Source of the DNA: Hahellaceae bacterium | GTDB lineage: Bacteria > Pseudomonadota > Gammaproteobacteria > Pseudomonadales > Oleiphilaceae | Length of the DNA stretch: 64,000 nucleotides | Direction of reading: 5' to 3' | Assembly (NCBI GenBank): GCA_024234505.1 | Contig: JACKOD010000004.1 | Coordinates: 62,001-126,000, forward strand | In this document: positions 61,608 through 64,000 of the stretch, in pieces | How the letters are laid out: the number at the start of each line of letters is the position of its first letter | How positions within the stretch are numbered: the first letter of the stretch is position 1 | The notes under the pieces: model-generated | The model's database searches: none | Told to the model about the DNA's origin: nothing | Seen by the model: the letters and a program-made list of their open reading frames with translations, nothing else | Program-made: the position numbers and the translations under genes

Positions 61608-61816
61608 TTGTGAATTCCGACATGCTCCATTAATCGTAATCACTAAAACGCCGCAATTTTCTCAAATCGTCGTAGATAGCCGTACAAAGCCAGTATCTGA
61701 ATTAGCATGGGTGTAGTATAGAGGAATATTGCCAAGGGCAAACCCCGAGCATAATCGTCAATATAACGCGTGCTGGTCCCGCGCCAATGAGCCCCCAACT
61801 TAACGAGCCTTTTGTT

Positions 61817-62104
61817 ATGTCCGAACCAACTTCCCGTAAAGCGTCATGCAAAAAAAGCGCAATGATCTCCTGCGACCACCACGACTACTTCGAGATCGTC
61901 TGCATGCGACAAGCCAGAGTGCGGGTATTGCTTAAAAATGCGTCGATTCTGGAAGGCGTTGCACAAACCATTCGCCAGCATGAAGGTCGCGAATATCTGG
62001 TGCTTGATACCGGCGCTACCGCGCCGTTGGAAGTCGAGCTGACAGAGATTAAACAGCTGACTGGGCTTGATGGCGTCTCGAAAAATATCGATCTAAGGCT
62101 GTAA
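61817..62104 (+). CDS. rof: Rof-family Rho-binding antiterminator
   Basis: Protein of about 95 residues with the Rof/YaeO core: ISCDHHDYFEIVCMRQARVRVLLKNASILEGVAQTIRQHEGREYL, matching the family's MxCDHHDYIEIACMR start. Rof inhibits Rho by blocking RNA access. The core could start at ATG 61862; the ATG at 61817 adds 15 residues, and neither has a clear Shine-Dalgarno. Confidence 0.85.
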   Translation: MSEPTSRKASCKKSAMISCDHHDYFEIVCMRQARVRVLLKNASILEGVAQTIRQHEGREYLVLDTGATAPLEVELTEIKQLTGLDGVSKNIDLRL

Positions 62105-62123
62105 CGGATAGGACATTTAAAGC

Positions 62124-62336
62124 ATGGAGCAACGCATTTGCGGCTATCACAAAGACGAGGAAAACCACTGGGTGGCGGAGCTGACGTGTGGTCACTTTCA
62201 GCATGTCCGAAATAATCCACCCTGGATCAATCGCCCCTGGGTCGAAACCGAAGCCGGTCGTACGTCCATGCTGGATACGGTGTTGAATTGCAAAAAATGT
62301 GATGACGGCGCCCCGCCAGACTCGCTAGAGCGTTGA
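62124..62336 (+). CDS. DUF3565 protein
   Basis: Protein of 70 residues matching DUF3565: ICGYHKDEENHWVAELTCGHFQHVRNNPPWINRPWV, then a C-terminal CKKC pair. The cysteines and histidines suggest metal binding. It lies 19 bases after rof and is probably cotranscribed. Function unknown. Confidence 0.82.
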   Translation: MEQRICGYHKDEENHWVAELTCGHFQHVRNNPPWINRPWVETEAGRTSMLDTVLNCKKCDDGAPPDSLER

Positions 62337-62636
62337 TGATCCAACAACATGATAAGTTAAAACGCTGGAAAGCCTTACCCCGCGATCACTCGATAGTGGT
62401 GCCTGTATCTATTTTAGGGGATGGTTACACCTCTTATCTAAGTTCAAATTCTTCGTCAGTTTCTCGTCTTTTCTGCCTGCCATGTTTATCGTAGCTTGAT
62501 CATGAAAGAAGCTAATAAGTTGCTTTTTTATCTTAAAGGGCTAACTTATATTAAAAGCATCCTATTTGTTGCCTATGGGTTATGAAGCCTCTAATATGTT
62601 TCTTTTAACGTAAAAAGCAACCTATGTGTTTACGCG
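62337..62636. other. Intergenic region before hipB with direct repeats
   Basis: 300 bases. The last 80 contain three CCTAT-N2-GTT copies described separately; the first 180 are without gene or dyad that I trust. Confidence 0.5.
62553..62630 (+). promoter_or_regulatory. Repeated CCTATnnGTT boxes upstream of hipB
   Basis: CCTATTTGTT (62561-62570), CCTATGGGTT (62572-62581) and CCTATGTGTT (62621-62630). Two lie in an 18-bp direct repeat AAAAGCA-W-CCTAT-K-TGTT (62553-62570 and 62613-62630) with two mismatches, 60 bp apart. Copy three ends six bases before the hipB ATG. Likely HipB operators by position. Confidence 0.5.
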
Positions 62637-62966
62637 ATGAATTCATTACTCGAACAGCTCAAAAAGCGGCGATTGGCACTCGGTCTTAAACAGAACGACA
62701 TGATGATGCGTGTGGGGGTCTCTCGCCAGCAGTATCAACGTCTGGAGTCCAAAGGCAACCCCAGGTTGGATACGTTGGAACTGATCGCGAAAGGGCTTAA
62801 CAGTGAACTCATGCTTATCCCCAAAGAAAAGCTCAGTGCTGTAATGGCCGCGCTTGAGAAAGAACCTTCAAATTCCCAGTCTCCAGACTCGGGCTATAAA
62901 GCAGAAAATGTAAAGATGAGCCTGTCTGATGATCCGTGGCAAGGCTTACTTGAGGATGACACGTGA
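62637..62966 (+). CDS. hipB: HipB-like XRE antitoxin
   Basis: Protein of 109 residues: an XRE-type helix-turn-helix (LLEQLKKRRLALGLKQNDMMMRVGVSRQQYQRLESKGNPRLDTLELIAKGL), and a flexible C-terminal tail (SPDSGYKAENVKMSLSDDPWQGLLEDDT). The stop overlaps the GTG of hipA (GTGA). No clear Shine-Dalgarno is present upstream; a repeat occupies that place. Confidence 0.88.
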   Translation: MNSLLEQLKKRRLALGLKQNDMMMRVGVSRQQYQRLESKGNPRLDTLELIAKGLNSELMLIPKEKLSAVMAALEKEPSNSQSPDSGYKAENVKMSLSDDPWQGLLEDDT

Positions 62967-64000
62967 GCGACCATCGCAGCGAGGAAGTGAATGTACTGAA
63001 GCTGACGTTGCACGGCAGGTTGGTTGGCTATCTGGCGGGATTTCAAAGCGGTCGAAATGTGTTGAGCTTTGCGGAGGAGTTCAAGAATGATGCGAATCGC
63101 CCGACGCTCAGTCTGATGACTCATCCCGCGTTCCCACATGCTGAAAAGGTGATGGCAGAGCCCTGGGCGAGAAAACACAGGTTGCACCCCACCTTGTCAA
63201 ATTTGCTTCCTGAAGGGGTTCTTAGAGAGCTAATTGCACAAGGGCTCAAAGTCCATGTCGATAAAGAGTTTCACATACTGTCTTATCTGGGGGCGGATTT
63301 GCCTGGTGCCTTAGTCGTTGAGTCCATGGCGCCAGATGAGGTACCTGGTAGTGTGCTTGGGGCGCATGGTAGAGCCAGTGTTGTAAAATTAGCGAAAGAT
63401 TCTATGGGAAATAAGTTTTCTTTGGCTGGCGTTCAGATGAAGTTTTCCATGAAGGAAAAAGACGGGCGTTACAACCTTTCGAAAGGTGATGAACTAGGAG
63501 ACTGGATCGTCAAAACGCCATCCACTCAGCATAAAGATGTACCGGTAAACGAGTACACGGCTATGACGCTCGCCGCGTTAGTCGGCGTTGATATACCGGA
63601 AATTAAACTGGTTGAACTCAATAAACTGGATAATCTGCCGCAAATAAATTTACCAAATGAAAAGCTGGCGTTTGCGATCAAACGCTTTGATCGGGCGGCT
63701 GATATTCGCATTCACATGGAAGACTTTGCCCAGGTGCTGGTGAAGTATCCGCACGAGAAATACAATTCGGCAAACTATGAGCAAATCGGCAGGATTATCT
63801 ACGGATTTTCCGGCGATGGTTTGGCCGACGCGCAACAATTTGCCAGACGATTGCTGGTTAATATTCTGCTTGCCAATGGCGATGCGCACCTCAAAAATTG
63901 GAGCTTGCGCTATGCGGATCAAATCACACCTAGACTTTCACCGGCCTATGACATTGTGACAACGAGTGTCTATATCGAAGGTGAAAGACAGTTTGCGCTT
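62963..64000 (+). CDS. hipA: HipA-family serine/threonine kinase toxin, N-terminal part (cut by the right edge)
   Basis: Reads 346 codons to the edge from GTG 62963. N-terminal HipA domain (LKLTLHGRLVGYLAGFQSGRNVLSF ... HPTLSNLLPEGVLRELI), then kinase elements: FSLAGVQMKFSM (G-loop region), WIVKTPST, VNEYTAMTLAALVGVDIPEIKL, FAIKRFDRAADIRIHMEDFAQVL, and the catalytic/metal motifs ANGDAHLKNWSL and LSPAYDIVT. Known HipA phosphorylates glutamyl-tRNA synthetase; this homologue's target is not known. Start overlaps hipB. The C terminus is missing. Confidence 0.92.
   Translation, partial: MSDHRSEEVNVLKLTLHGRLVGYLAGFQSGRNVLSFAEEFKNDANRPTLSLMTHPAFPHAEKVMAEPWARKHRLHPTLSNLLPEGVLRELIAQGLKVHVDKEFHILSYLGADLPGALVVESMAPDEVPGSVLGAHGRASVVKLAKDSMGNKFSLAGVQMKFSMKEKDGRYNLSKGDELGDWIVKTPSTQHKDVPVNEYTAMTLAALVGVDIPEIKLVELNKLDNLPQINLPNEKLAFAIKRFDRAADIRIHMEDFAQVLVKYPHEKYNSANYEQIGRIIYGFSGDGLADAQQFARRLLVNILLANGDAHLKNWSLRYADQITPRLSPAYDIVTTSVYIEGERQFAL

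Overview
The window reads as chromosomal DNA of a marine or salt-tolerant gammaproteobacterium, probably in the Pseudomonadales/Oceanospirillales range (Hahella- or Marinobacter-like). This is inferred from gene content: Rep helicase, Tex, proteobacterial GshA, ribosome modulation factor, Rsd/AlgQ, DsbB, YheS-type ABC-F, ETF:ubiquinone oxidoreductase, malate:quinone oxidoreductase, and an ectABC-ask operon with a divergent ectR. No rRNA, tRNA or CRISPR array was seen, and the species cannot be named from this alone.

Layout. 1-14 kb is housekeeping: rep (cut by the window edge), tex, gshA, rmf, an orphan FliL-like protein, dsbB, rsd, a WD40 lipoprotein, an FKBP isomerase, a DUF4124 protein, an ABC-F ATPase and a MuiA-family protein. 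14-20 kb holds ETF-QO behind two overlapping PsrA-like boxes, a methyltransferase, a DUF1272 protein, a DUF4442 thioesterase-like protein behind a double palindrome, two small unknowns, an XRE regulator and a TPR protein. 20-25 kb is the ectoine operon (ectA-ectB-ectC-ask-TPR gene) and ectR; the control region has a sequence close to the EctR1 operator I recall from Methylomicrobium. 25-27.3 kb has ppx and trxA.

27.4-35.2 kb is an unusual chemosensory-like cluster: an HD-GYP protein, a membrane CheA-like kinase with GAF, Hpt and ATPase domains, a minimal receptor-like protein, two CheX-like proteins ending in the same SGELEFF tail, and a CheY. CheW, CheR and CheB are absent. After a tandem-HAD protein, mqo and a GST, a large hybrid kinase and a receiver-GGDEF cyclase follow (39.7-44.3 kb), so this 17-kb stretch is rich in phosphorelay and c-di-GMP functions.

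44.3-54 kb is the most interesting region. A GoxB/LodB-like flavoprotein faces a same-strand series: a pilin-like protein, a PilC/GspF-like membrane protein, a prepilin, a ferritin-like protein of the iminophenyl-pyruvate dimer synthase (VioB) type, a LodA/GoxA-family cysteine tryptophylquinone oxidase and a radical SAM/SPASM protein. The oxidase frame is broken by one in-frame TGA, and REP-like inverted repeats lie on both sides of it. I infer a system that matures a quinone-cofactor amino acid oxidase, possibly tied to pilus-like export.

54-64 kb is an accessory island: an AT-rich ankyrin-caspase protein, ParDE, an MNT/HEPN pair, a NERD-domain protein, a two-gene HipA-kinase/HIRAN module, Rof, a DUF3565 protein and a hipBA locus cut by the right edge.
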